Notes under the pieces: model-generated | Databases searched by the model: none | Seen by the model: the letters and a program-made list of their open reading frames with translations, nothing else | Told to the model about the DNA's origin: nothing | In this document: in pieces, positions 1 to 5,214 of the stretch | Position numbering within the stretch: position 1 is the stretch's first letter | How the letters are laid out: each line of letters starts with the position of its first letter | Made by a program: the position numbers and the translations under genes | Assembly: GCA_014378805.1 (NCBI GenBank) | Contig: JACMMY010000022.1 | Coordinates: forward strand, 1-5,528 | Direction of reading: 5' to 3' | Length of the DNA: 5,528 nucleotides | Source: Moraxellaceae bacterium | Lineage (GTDB): Bacteria > Pseudomonadota > Gammaproteobacteria > Pseudomonadales > Moraxellaceae

Positions 1-375
1 AAAACCGATTCTGCTGTGCGCATTACCCATATCCCCACAGGGACTGTGGTTGAGTGCCAAGAAGAACGTAGTCAGCATAAGAACAAAGCGCGCGCAATGT
101 CATGGCTAGCTGCGCGATTGGAACAAGCAAAGCGCGACGTCGCTGATGCTGCGACGGCGACTATGCGTCGCGATTTAGTCGGAACAGGTGATCGTTCCGA
201 ACGTATTCGGACCTATAATTTTCCGCAAGGTCGGATGACTGATCATCGTATTAACTTGACGTTATATAAGCTTGAAGCAGTGATGCAGGGCGATTTGAAT
301 GAGCTATTAGACTCGTTGCACCGTGAATATCAAGCGGATCAATTGGCGATGCTTGCTCAGGAAAATGGCGGCTAA
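1..375 (+). CDS. prfA: Peptide chain release factor 1 (RF1), C-terminal part
   Basis: This is the last 124 residues of RF1, which reads UAA and UAG stop codons and triggers peptidyl-tRNA hydrolysis on the ribosome. The frame is open from base 1, so the gene is cut by the window edge. The first residues, KTDSAVRITHIPTG, follow directly on the catalytic GGQ loop in this family, so the GGQ motif should lie only a few codons upstream, outside the window. Visible RF1 hallmarks are VVECQEERSQHKNKA, GTGDRSERIRTYNFPQGR and the TDHRINLTLY segment, then an acidic C-terminal helix ending in ENGG. The match to E. coli RF1 is near residue-for-residue and no damage is seen. The stop (373-375) is two bases before the prmC start, so the two genes are probably cotranscribed. 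An RF2 (prfB) reading is less likely, because no prfB-type sequence is seen and the prmC neighbour fits prfA. Confidence 0.97.
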   Translation, partial: KTDSAVRITHIPTGTVVECQEERSQHKNKARAMSWLAARLEQAKRDVADAATATMRRDLVGTGDRSERIRTYNFPQGRMTDHRINLTLYKLEAVMQGDLNELLDSLHREYQADQLAMLAQENGG

Positions 376-377
376 CC

Positions 378-1304
378 ATGACCGATAAAGTCATGACGAA
401 TCAACTGCAAAGTGTTGAGGCACTGACGATTGCTCAGGCTATGCGAACTGATTCTGACATTGATATGCGATTGTTACATGAAACATCAGTTTCACTTGAT
501 ACGCGTGAACTGATTCAATTGTTGATGTTTGTTCTTGATCAAAGCTATACATTTATTCGCACTTATCCAGATTTTCAACTCACTACTGAACAAACAGAAC
601 ATTTTTTAAAATTAAAAAAACAGTTACAACATGGTTCGCCTTTGGCTTATGTCATCGGGAGGCAGGCATTTTGGACTTTAGAACTCAAGGTGACAGCGGA
701 TACTCTGATTCCACGCCCTGATACTGAAATGGTCATCATCACAATTTTAGAATTATTAGCGAAAGACAAAGTACTCAAAGCGATTGATATGGGGACGGGC
801 ACTGGTGCAATCGCGTTGTCATTAGCGAGTGAATGCCCATTATGGCAACTTACTGCGACAGATTTTTCGCAAGCAGCATTAGCTGTAGCTCAAGAAAATG
901 CGCTGACCCATGATTTATCCAATGTGCGTTTCTTGCATGGGAGTTGGTTTGCTGCGTTGCCTGAACTGGAAACCTTCGATTTGATTGTGAGTAATCCACC
1001 GTATATTGATCCTGCTGATGTGCATTTAGCGGATTTAACCCATGAACCCATCACGGCATTAGTGGCTCAAGATGCAGGATTGAGTGATTTGAAAATGATC
1101 ATTAGCCAAGCGTCTCATTATTTAAATGCAGATGGCTTACTCGCTTTGGAGCATGGATATGATCAAGGTCAAGCCGTTCGGGATTTAATGCTGCAGTCAG
1201 GTTTAGTTGATGTGCGTACCGTCCGTGATTACGGTGGAAATGAGCGCGTCACATTGGGGCGTAAGAATGCAGCGCGTGGGTTGAGTGATTCAAATGCTAA
1301 ATGA
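378..1304 (+). CDS. prmC: Release factor glutamine methyltransferase PrmC (HemK)
   Basis: PrmC is a cytoplasmic S-adenosylmethionine-dependent N5-glutamine methyltransferase. It modifies the GGQ glutamine of RF1 and RF2 and so raises termination efficiency. The product has 308 residues: an N-terminal helical substrate-binding domain (about 1-100), then a Rossmann methyltransferase domain. Visible signatures are IPRPDTE (111-117), the SAM loop DMGTGTGAIAL (137-147), D162 in the ATD turn, the catalytic NPPY (206-209), EHGYDQG (258-264) and DYGGNERVTLGR (284-295). E. coli PrmC has 277 residues. The excess here is about 20 residues at the N terminus plus a 13-residue tail after the last family motif, which reads into moeB. 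The chosen ATG is two bases after the prfA stop with only a weak GC-rich Shine-Dalgarno. ATG 393 (residue 6) is a possible alternative start. Enzyme and substrate genes are adjacent, as in many bacteria. Confidence 0.96.
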   Translation: MTDKVMTNQLQSVEALTIAQAMRTDSDIDMRLLHETSVSLDTRELIQLLMFVLDQSYTFIRTYPDFQLTTEQTEHFLKLKKQLQHGSPLAYVIGRQAFWTLELKVTADTLIPRPDTEMVIITILELLAKDKVLKAIDMGTGTGAIALSLASECPLWQLTATDFSQAALAVAQENALTHDLSNVRFLHGSWFAALPELETFDLIVSNPPYIDPADVHLADLTHEPITALVAQDAGLSDLKMIISQASHYLNADGLLALEHGYDQGQAVRDLMLQSGLVDVRTVRDYGGNERVTLGRKNAARGLSDSNAK

Positions 1305-2043
1305 TGACCAGTTATTGCGATTTAGCCGTCAGATTTTATTGGCGGAATGGGATATTGATGCGCAAGAGAAGTTATCATCATCCCGTGTATTGATGATTGG
1401 CATGGGCGGTTTGGGTTGTCCTGCGGCGATGAGTCTGGCGCGTGCAGGATTGGGGTTTTTACGGATCATTGATTTTGATACGGTCGATGAAAGTAACTTA
1501 CAGCGTCAAACGTTATTTAATACACAAGATATTGGTCAGCCAAAGGTTTTGGCGGCACAGAAATCGTTAAAAGATATCAATCCATGGATTGAGATTGATG
1601 CAATTCAAGATCGTGTTGATGCAAAAAATTTACCGTCATTACTGACCCATATTGATTTGGTGTTAGATGGCTCTGATAATTTTGCCACACGCGATGCGGT
1701 GAATAAAGCATGTGTCGATGCGAAAGTTCCATTACTATCTGCGGCGGCAATTGGTTTTGAAGGGCAAATGACCCTGATATTGCCTGACCATGCGTGTTAT
1801 CGTTGCTTGTTTCAAGATGCACCAGATGAAGATGATCGGCGTTGTGCTGATACTGGAGTATTGGCGACAACGACTGCGGTGATGGGTGCAATGCAAGCGC
1901 ATATGGCGCTGTTGTTTTTAGGTATGGGTATTACGAGTTTGTCAGAGCGTTTGCTCTTATGGGATGGTTTAGCGTGCAGTCAGCGGCAAATTCGTTACCA
2001 GAAAGATCCAACTTGTCCAGTATGCAGTGCAAAAAACACATAG
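1294..2043 (+). CDS. moeB: MoeB/ThiF-family sulfur-carrier adenylyltransferase
   Basis: This E1-like enzyme uses ATP to adenylate the C-terminal glycine of a small ubiquitin-like sulfur carrier, MoaD in molybdopterin synthesis (or ThiS in thiamine synthesis for close relatives). From ATG 1294 the product is 249 residues and starts MLNDDQLLRFSRQILL, the standard MoeB opening. An in-frame GTG at 1285 is less likely. Visible features are the nucleotide-binding GMGGLG (36-41), the D/R-rich active-site stretch SNLQRQTLF (68-75, including R71), LDGSDNFATRDAVN (124-137), a structural zinc site formed by C168/C171 and C241/C244, and C184 at the position of the conserved MoeB cysteine. The length equals E. 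coli MoeB, and no rhodanese domain is fused to it. The gene overlaps prmC by 11 nt, implying translational coupling. No moaD, moaE or thiS lies nearby, so the partner (MoaD or ThiS) cannot be decided from context. Confidence 0.93.
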   Translation: MLNDDQLLRFSRQILLAEWDIDAQEKLSSSRVLMIGMGGLGCPAAMSLARAGLGFLRIIDFDTVDESNLQRQTLFNTQDIGQPKVLAAQKSLKDINPWIEIDAIQDRVDAKNLPSLLTHIDLVLDGSDNFATRDAVNKACVDAKVPLLSAAAIGFEGQMTLILPDHACYRCLFQDAPDEDDRRCADTGVLATTTAVMGAMQAHMALLFLGMGITSLSERLLLWDGLACSQRQIRYQKDPTCPVCSAKNT

Positions 2044-2070
2044 TGTAATTTATACGATTTTGTTTAGAAT

Positions 2071-2082
2071 ATTGTCCACAAT
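2071..2082. promoter_or_regulatory. Small dyad in the moeB-kinase intergenic gap
   Basis: ATTGT-CC-ACAAT is a perfect 5+5 bp inverted repeat in the 136-nt gap between moeB and the kinase gene. The gap is AT-rich and is the first place in the window with room for a promoter. The sequence alone does not identify a regulator, and the dyad could be chance. I found no convincing -35/-10 pair, although TATGAT at 2102-2107 resembles a -10 box. Confidence 0.2.
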
Positions 2083-2166
2083 GATCAAGTCATGTATTCA
2101 GTATGATTGAGTACAGATGTTAATAATTAAAGTTTTAGTAAGTACTTCTTTAAGTCACAATTTTTT

Positions 2167-2170
2167 AGGA
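2167..2170 (+). promoter_or_regulatory. Shine-Dalgarno of the ABC1 kinase gene
   Basis: AGGA lies 9 nt before ATG 2180 and decides the start of the kinase gene. The frame stays open upstream to ATG 2117, but that start has no purine-rich site at the right distance. The 21 extra residues it would add (MLIIKVLVSTSLSHNFLGLTR) do not resemble the family N terminus. Confidence 0.6.
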
Positions 2171-2179
2171 TTGACTCGA

Positions 2180-3487
2180 ATGTCAGAGCGAACATCAGAA
2201 ATTCATCCACTACAAAGTAGCTTGCGTAGTATTGCACGTATCGGTGAGACCACACTGGTACTAGCTGCTGCTGGCATTCGCTATGCACAAGATAAACCAT
2301 CAGCTCCGCAGTTATTGCGTGAGACTTTTGAGAAATTAGGTGCAACTTATATTAAGCTCGGTCAATTTATTGCAAGTTCACCTTCATTATTTCCGCGTGC
2401 ATACGTTGAAGAGTTTCAAAGCTGTTTGGATCAAACGCCGCCACTTCCTTTTTCTCAGATTGAGGCAAAGTTGATCGAGGAATTTGATCGTCCGTTGACT
2501 GAGATTTTTAGTCATATTGAGCAAAAATGTTTGGCTTCGGCATCGATTGCCCAAGTGCATGCGGCAACGTTGGTCACGGGTGAAGATGTCGTCATCAAAG
2601 TACAAAAGCCCGGCGTTGAAACGATTTTGCATACGGATTTAGGTTTTGTGCATTTTGCAACCAAAGTGCTTGAGCGCTTAATTCCGAAATTAAAATTTGC
2701 ATCACTTGCTGCGATTGTTAATGAAATAAAAATCCGCATGGTGCGTGAAGTTGATTTTATTGAAGAAGCGCAAAATATCGAAGATTTTAAACAGTTTTTA
2801 GAGGCAACGAGCAACACTCAAGTAGTCGCGCCTAAAGTTTATGCACGCGCTTCAACGCGTAACGTATTAACCATGGAGCGTCTATATGGCGTGCCGATGA
2901 CTGATATCGAAGCGATGCGTAAATACACCAAAGAACCTTCGCAAGCATTGATTATCGCGATGAATACTTGGTTTTCGTCATTGATGTTGTGTAAAAGTTT
3001 TCATGCGGATTTACATGCAGGCAATTTGATGTTGCTCACCGATGGTCGCGTTGGATTTATTGACTTTGGTATTGTTGGTCAACTTAAACCAGAAGTGTGG
3101 CAGTCGGCAATTGGTTTTATGCAAGCACTGCAAACGACCGATTATGCACTCATGGCTGAAAATATGGTCAAGATGGGCATGACACATACCGAAGTAGATT
3201 TGAAGGTATTGCAAGCTGACATTGAAAACATGTTCAAAACATTACTCATGACTGATCCACAGAAGATTATTTCTGGTGATACCGGTGATCTGAATACGAT
3301 TATGATGGACATGGTTCAAGTGGGCGAGCGTCATGGCATTCGTTTCCCAAGCGATTTTGCGTTGCTGATGAAGCAAATGTTGTATTTCGATCGTTTTATG
3401 CAGGTGCTGACACCGCATATGGATTTGTTTGGTGATGCGCGTTTGCAACTCGTTGCCGCCGAGCCTGTTTCTAAGTTAATTCACTGA
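2180..3487 (+). CDS. ABC1/UbiB-family atypical protein kinase-like protein (AarF type)
   Basis: This 435-residue product belongs to the ABC1/UbiB/COQ8 family, whose members support ubiquinone synthesis or lipid-related processes through an atypical kinase or ATPase fold. All family landmarks are present: the KxGQ motif in IKLGQFIASS (58-66, K59), the alanine-rich loop ASASIAQVHAA (119-129) in place of the usual glycine loop, the ATP lysine in VIKVQKPG (K140), the ExD motif in VREVDFIEEAQN (E190, D192), the catalytic loop HADLHAGN (275-282, D277 and N282) and DFG (295-297). It is about 110 residues shorter than E. coli UbiB (546). It ends in SKLIH without the paired C-terminal transmembrane helices that anchor UbiB, so it is probably a UbiB-like paralogue rather than UbiB itself; substrate unknown. 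It sits between moeB and folB with a gap on both sides, so it may be its own transcription unit. Start chosen on the AGGA at 2167-2170. Confidence 0.92.
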   Translation: MSERTSEIHPLQSSLRSIARIGETTLVLAAAGIRYAQDKPSAPQLLRETFEKLGATYIKLGQFIASSPSLFPRAYVEEFQSCLDQTPPLPFSQIEAKLIEEFDRPLTEIFSHIEQKCLASASIAQVHAATLVTGEDVVIKVQKPGVETILHTDLGFVHFATKVLERLIPKLKFASLAAIVNEIKIRMVREVDFIEEAQNIEDFKQFLEATSNTQVVAPKVYARASTRNVLTMERLYGVPMTDIEAMRKYTKEPSQALIIAMNTWFSSLMLCKSFHADLHAGNLMLLTDGRVGFIDFGIVGQLKPEVWQSAIGFMQALQTTDYALMAENMVKMGMTHTEVDLKVLQADIENMFKTLLMTDPQKIISGDTGDLNTIMMDMVQVGERHGIRFPSDFALLMKQMLYFDRFMQVLTPHMDLFGDARLQLVAAEPVSKLIH

Positions 3488-3510
3488 TTCATTTAATGGG
3501 ATTAACTTAG
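3471..3510 (+). terminator. Inverted repeat around the kinase stop codon, candidate terminator or attenuator
   Basis: CTAAGTTAAT (3471-3480) and ATTAACTTAG (3501-3510) are perfect 10-bp reverse complements separated by 20 nt. Two more pairs (one G-U) can extend the stem inward to 12 bp. It is followed at once by TCTTTT. The TGA of the kinase gene (3485-3487) lies in the loop, so the last codons form the left arm. The stem is AT-rich and the T-run short, so any Rho-independent termination would be weak. It could instead protect the 3' end or lower readthrough into folB. Confidence 0.4.
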
Positions 3511-3552
3511 TCTTTTAAGTTTTCCAAGGGTTGTTTTCAAAAGGGTCGTACC

Positions 3553-3933
3553 ATGGATAAAGTCCTGATTGAAGGCTTACGCGTCAACGCCGTTATCGGT
3601 GTGTTTGAATGGGAGCGCCAGATTGAGCAGCCTGTGCTGATTGATTTGGTGATGTCAGTTGATACGCGTGCGGCAGCATTGAGTGATGATATTCAGGATG
3701 CGGTCAATTACGCGCTGGTTGCTCAACAAGCCGCTGAGTTGACCAAATCATTAAAACCACAACTCTTAGAAACACTTGCCTATAAAATGGCTGAGATGAT
3801 CCTTAATAACTTTTCTACTGTGCAAACTGTCCAAGTGAAGGTCAAAAAACCTTTGGCAGTGAAGGGCGCACAGGCAGTCGGTATCGAAATTACACGGGAG
3901 CGCCATGCGCTATTGGCTAGCTCTGGGCAGTAA
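3553..3933 (+). CDS. folB: Dihydroneopterin aldolase
   Basis: FolB converts 7,8-dihydroneopterin to 6-hydroxymethyl-7,8-dihydropterin and glycolaldehyde in folate synthesis; the family forms cytoplasmic octamers. The 126-residue product aligns end to end with E. coli FolB. Visible landmarks are IEGLRVNAVIGVFEWERQIEQ (6-26) with the active-site glutamate of the GVFEWE turn (E21), LSDDIQDAVNYALVAQ (43-58), the pterin-binding glutamate in LLETLA (E73), and the catalytic lysine in VKVKKP (K99). The C-terminal part after GIEITRE (110-116) adds about 10 residues beyond the usual end, because the frame continues into the overlapping folK-like gene. The start ATG has a good AAGGG site at 3541-3545, 7 nt upstream. 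The next pathway gene overlaps its 3' end. Confidence 0.95.
   Translation: MDKVLIEGLRVNAVIGVFEWERQIEQPVLIDLVMSVDTRAAALSDDIQDAVNYALVAQQAAELTKSLKPQLLETLAYKMAEMILNNFSTVQTVQVKVKKPLAVKGAQAVGIEITRERHALLASSGQ
3896..3900 (+). promoter_or_regulatory. Shine-Dalgarno of the folK-like gene inside folB
   Basis: GGGAG lies inside the folB coding sequence, 4 nt before ATG 3905. It supports that start and therefore a true 29-nt out-of-phase overlap of the two folate genes. Confidence 0.55.
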
Positions 3934-4306
3934 CGATCAACCACAAACCTCACTCGATTTTGCTTGCGTAGAGTTGGCGAAATTGGGTGAGGTGTTATTT
4001 TCATCTCTTTACGAATTGCCGCCACGTTCTGGCGTTGGCGTGGATTATATCAATATGGCTGTTCGGTTAGATGCTGATTTGACGGTTGATGCTGTGCGCA
4101 AGATCATTTATCAATTTGAAGATGCTGCAGGTCGCATTCGTAAATCGAGTGTGATTCGTTTGGATATGGATTTGATTGCGTGGGAAGAGAGTGGGGCGAA
4201 ACCGATATTTGACACTCATCGGTTGCCGTTGCCGATGGATGTGATTGTGCCAATGGAAGAGATTTGGGTCGGTTTCGAGGGCGTTGTTGGATCATTAATG
4301 GTATGA
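3905..4306 (+). CDS. FolK-like hydroxymethyldihydropterin pyrophosphokinase, short and possibly degenerate
   Basis: The product (133 residues) is recognisable as a relative of FolK (HPPK), which transfers pyrophosphate from ATP to 6-hydroxymethyl-7,8-dihydropterin, the step after FolB. Family features seen are YWLALGSN (3-10), SSLYELPP (33-40), DYINMAV (47-53), GRIRK (76-80) and RLDMDLIAW (85-93), in which D87 and D89 match the magnesium-binding aspartate pair. It is about 26 residues shorter than E. coli FolK (159). By eye alignment, the arginine-tryptophan segment before the conserved arginine (RWGPR in E. coli) is deleted to SSVIR. The later segment that carries the conserved histidine and arginine in E. 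coli (VPHYDMKNRGF) is also missing: LPLPMDVIVPM runs straight through. The C-terminal region is cut short. It may therefore be a weak, altered or inactive paralogue, with a full FolK elsewhere in the genome. It overlaps folB by 29 nt and the next small gene by 4 nt. Confidence 0.8.
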   Translation: MRYWLALGSNDQPQTSLDFACVELAKLGEVLFSSLYELPPRSGVGVDYINMAVRLDADLTVDAVRKIIYQFEDAAGRIRKSSVIRLDMDLIAWEESGAKPIFDTHRLPLPMDVIVPMEEIWVGFEGVVGSLMV

Positions 4307-4494
4307 GAGAAACTTTAAAGAGAAAGATCATCGAGGTCTGCAATCAGAAAATTGAGAGTAAAGGTGAAAATGTTGGTCTATCCTTTTATGCGTTTTTTGC
4401 AAACAAAAACGATAATCCAGAATTCCTCATGGAAGCAGCAAAATGGTGGATTGTGAAAAACCAGTTAGATCATTTTGAAAAAGCAAAAAAATAA
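4303..4494 (+). CDS. Small conserved-looking protein of unknown function
   Basis: A 63-residue protein that I cannot assign to a named family. ATG 4303 overlaps the folK-like TGA as ATGA, the classic arrangement for translational coupling; no strong separate Shine-Dalgarno is seen. The sequence looks like a real globular protein. It has a charged N-terminal helix (RETLKRKIIEVCNQKIESK, 2-20), a central aromatic stretch GLSFYAFFANKNDNPEF (25-41) and a C-terminal helix with AAKWWIVKNQLDHFEKAKK (45-63). There is no signal peptide, membrane segment or cysteine pair (one cysteine, C13). It is basic overall and ends in TAA. The frame is open further upstream inside folK (to TTG 4264), but that reading is only a shadow of folK. 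Being last in the folB-folK run, it may be linked to folate genes only by position. Confidence 0.72.
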   Translation: MRETLKRKIIEVCNQKIESKGENVGLSFYAFFANKNDNPEFLMEAAKWWIVKNQLDHFEKAKK

Positions 4495-4534
4495 AGAGAA
4501 TGGTTGAGGCGATACTCTAAATGGCTTTTGGTTT

Positions 4535-4552
4535 GCCTATATAGGGATAGGC
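4535..4552. repeat. Short palindrome next to repeat copy 1
   Basis: GCCTAT (4535-4540) and ATAGGC (4547-4552) form a 6-bp stem with a 6-nt loop. The overlapping CCTATATAGG (4536-4545) is itself a 10-bp palindrome. The structure lies just after the small plus-strand gene and runs into the left arm of repeat copy 1. It could be a rearranged edge of that element or a weak stem at the 3' end of the operon; it has no T-run. Confidence 0.3.
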
Positions 4553-4608
4553 TGTGCACTGCTCATCTTTATACGTTAATCAAAAAAGGGCACACTGTAT
4601 GCACCCTA
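4548..4608. repeat. Palindromic repeat element, copy 1 (diverged)
   Basis: This roughly 61-bp element is related to the one at 5133-5193, in the same orientation. The left arm TAGGCTGTGCACTGC (4548-4562) matches the left arm of copy 2 at 13 of 15 positions. The right arm (4588-4608, ending GCACCCTA) matches the right arm of copy 2 at 17 of 21. The shared core GTTAATCAA (4575-4583) lies between the arms in both copies. The two arms here pair with each other worse than each pairs with copy 2, so this copy looks decayed. It lies between two convergent genes. No transposase is present, so it resembles a REP- or MITE-like non-coding repeat. Confidence 0.7.
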
Positions 4609-4622
4609 GAAATATTGATGGC

Positions 4623-5086
4623 TTATTGAGGGACTGTTCTTTGAGCGAGGTCATGAACATGATGACCAATTCGCCAGTAGAGAGTTATCTCGGCAACGAC
4701 ACTAACTATAAAATCAACCAATGCTGCATTTCCTGCAAGAAAATTGACTTTAGGTAAAATAATGAAAAACATAGCGAAAATAATTGTGAATCCCACAAAC
4801 CACCATTTCCAACGACCCAACTAATTACAATATATCGTTGTAAAAAATTTCTGCCAGCAGCACCATTATTTTTATGATAAATATAAATAGTTCCGATAAT
4901 TGCAAATAGGATATTCAATATTGAATTTATATCATCCCAATAACTAGTAACAGGCATATGTCGCATGGCACCGAAGGCAACGGTTAAAAGAATCATAGTT
5001 GCAATGAGATACGGTAATACTTCTCTTTCGGTTAATTGTGCTGTCGCCATTGATGCTTTTAATTTTTCGATACGCCAAAAATACAT
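4623..5086 (-). pseudogene. Small multi-pass membrane protein gene split by a frameshift
   Basis: Read on the minus strand, the gene starts at ATG 5086-5084 and opens MYFWRIEKLKASMATAQLTE. In its first frame it holds two hydrophobic segments, about residues 25-40 (PYLIATMILLTVAFGA) and 55-71 (around ILFAIIGTIYIY). It then reaches FLQRYIVISW (81-90). Beyond that the first frame gives unconvincing sequence to a stop at 4706-4708. The -1 frame, open from 4820 to a TAA at 4623-4625, continues naturally as RWKWWFVGF, with two more hydrophobic segments (about FVGFTIIFAMFFIIL and VDFIVSVVAEITLYW) and a polar tail RIGHHVHDLAQRTVPQ. Joined, this gives a protein of about 153-155 residues with four likely membrane helices. 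One missing base between about 4808 and 4820 explains the break. No X-XXY-YYZ slippery heptamer is seen in the overlap, so decay or a sequencing error is likelier than programmed frameshifting. Function unknown. Confidence 0.7.
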
Positions 5087-5092
5087 ATTTTG

Positions 5093-5098
5093 CTTCCT
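5093..5098 (-). promoter_or_regulatory. Shine-Dalgarno of the split membrane-protein gene
   Basis: On the minus strand AGGAAG lies 6 nt before the ATG at 5086-5084. It is a strong ribosome site that fixes the start and shows the gene was functional until recently, or still is. Confidence 0.6.
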
Positions 5099-5132
5099 AT
5101 ATTAAGTGTTGATTTTTAATGGTTAATGCTGG

Positions 5133-5193
5133 GTAGGGTGCGCACTGCGCGCCATAAGTTAATCAATAAGATGGCGCACAGTGTGCACCCTAC
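5133..5193. repeat. Palindromic repeat element, copy 2 (well preserved)
   Basis: A 61-bp inverted repeat with 23-bp arms (5133-5155 and 5171-5193) that match at 21 of 23 positions around a 15-nt loop containing GTTAATCAA. The arms start GTAGGGTGCGCACTGC and end GTGTGCACCCTAC. One of the two mismatches is a G-U pair in RNA, so the transcript would fold into a long stable hairpin. It lies in the gap between two minus-strand genes and is far richer in GC than its flanks. No clear target-site duplication was found. It is the better-kept partner of the element at 4548-4608. It could act as a terminator or mRNA-stabilising stem, but no T-run follows directly. Confidence 0.8.
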
Positions 5194-5214
5194 AAATCTT
5201 ATTTAATTTCTAAA

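Noticed and set aside
1285..1293. GTG start for moeB
   Set aside because: It adds only three residues before MLNDDQLLRFSRQ, the usual MoeB start, and the ATG at 1294 is the better codon.
1577..1891. Minus-strand frame of 104 residues inside moeB
   Set aside because: It lies wholly within moeB, which has every expected motif; the minus-strand product has a histidine/glutamine-rich composition typical of a shadow frame and no ribosome site.
2117..2179. Longer kinase start at ATG 2117
   Set aside because: No Shine-Dalgarno at a usable distance, and the 21 added residues do not resemble the family; ATG 2180 has AGGA 9 nt upstream.
4554..4757. Plus-strand frame of 67 residues across repeat copy 1
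   Set aside because: It runs through the non-coding repeat and the antisense of the split membrane-protein gene, and has no protein-like pattern.
4800..4825. Programmed -1 ribosomal frameshifting as used by some IS elements
   Set aside because: No X-XXY-YYZ heptamer is visible in the overlap and the encoded protein looks like a membrane protein, not a transposase.
5099..5126. Possible minus-strand promoter TTAACC-16 nt-TAATAT before the split gene
   Set aside because: A transcript from it would start near 5092, after the Shine-Dalgarno at 5098-5093, so the ribosome site would not be on the mRNA.
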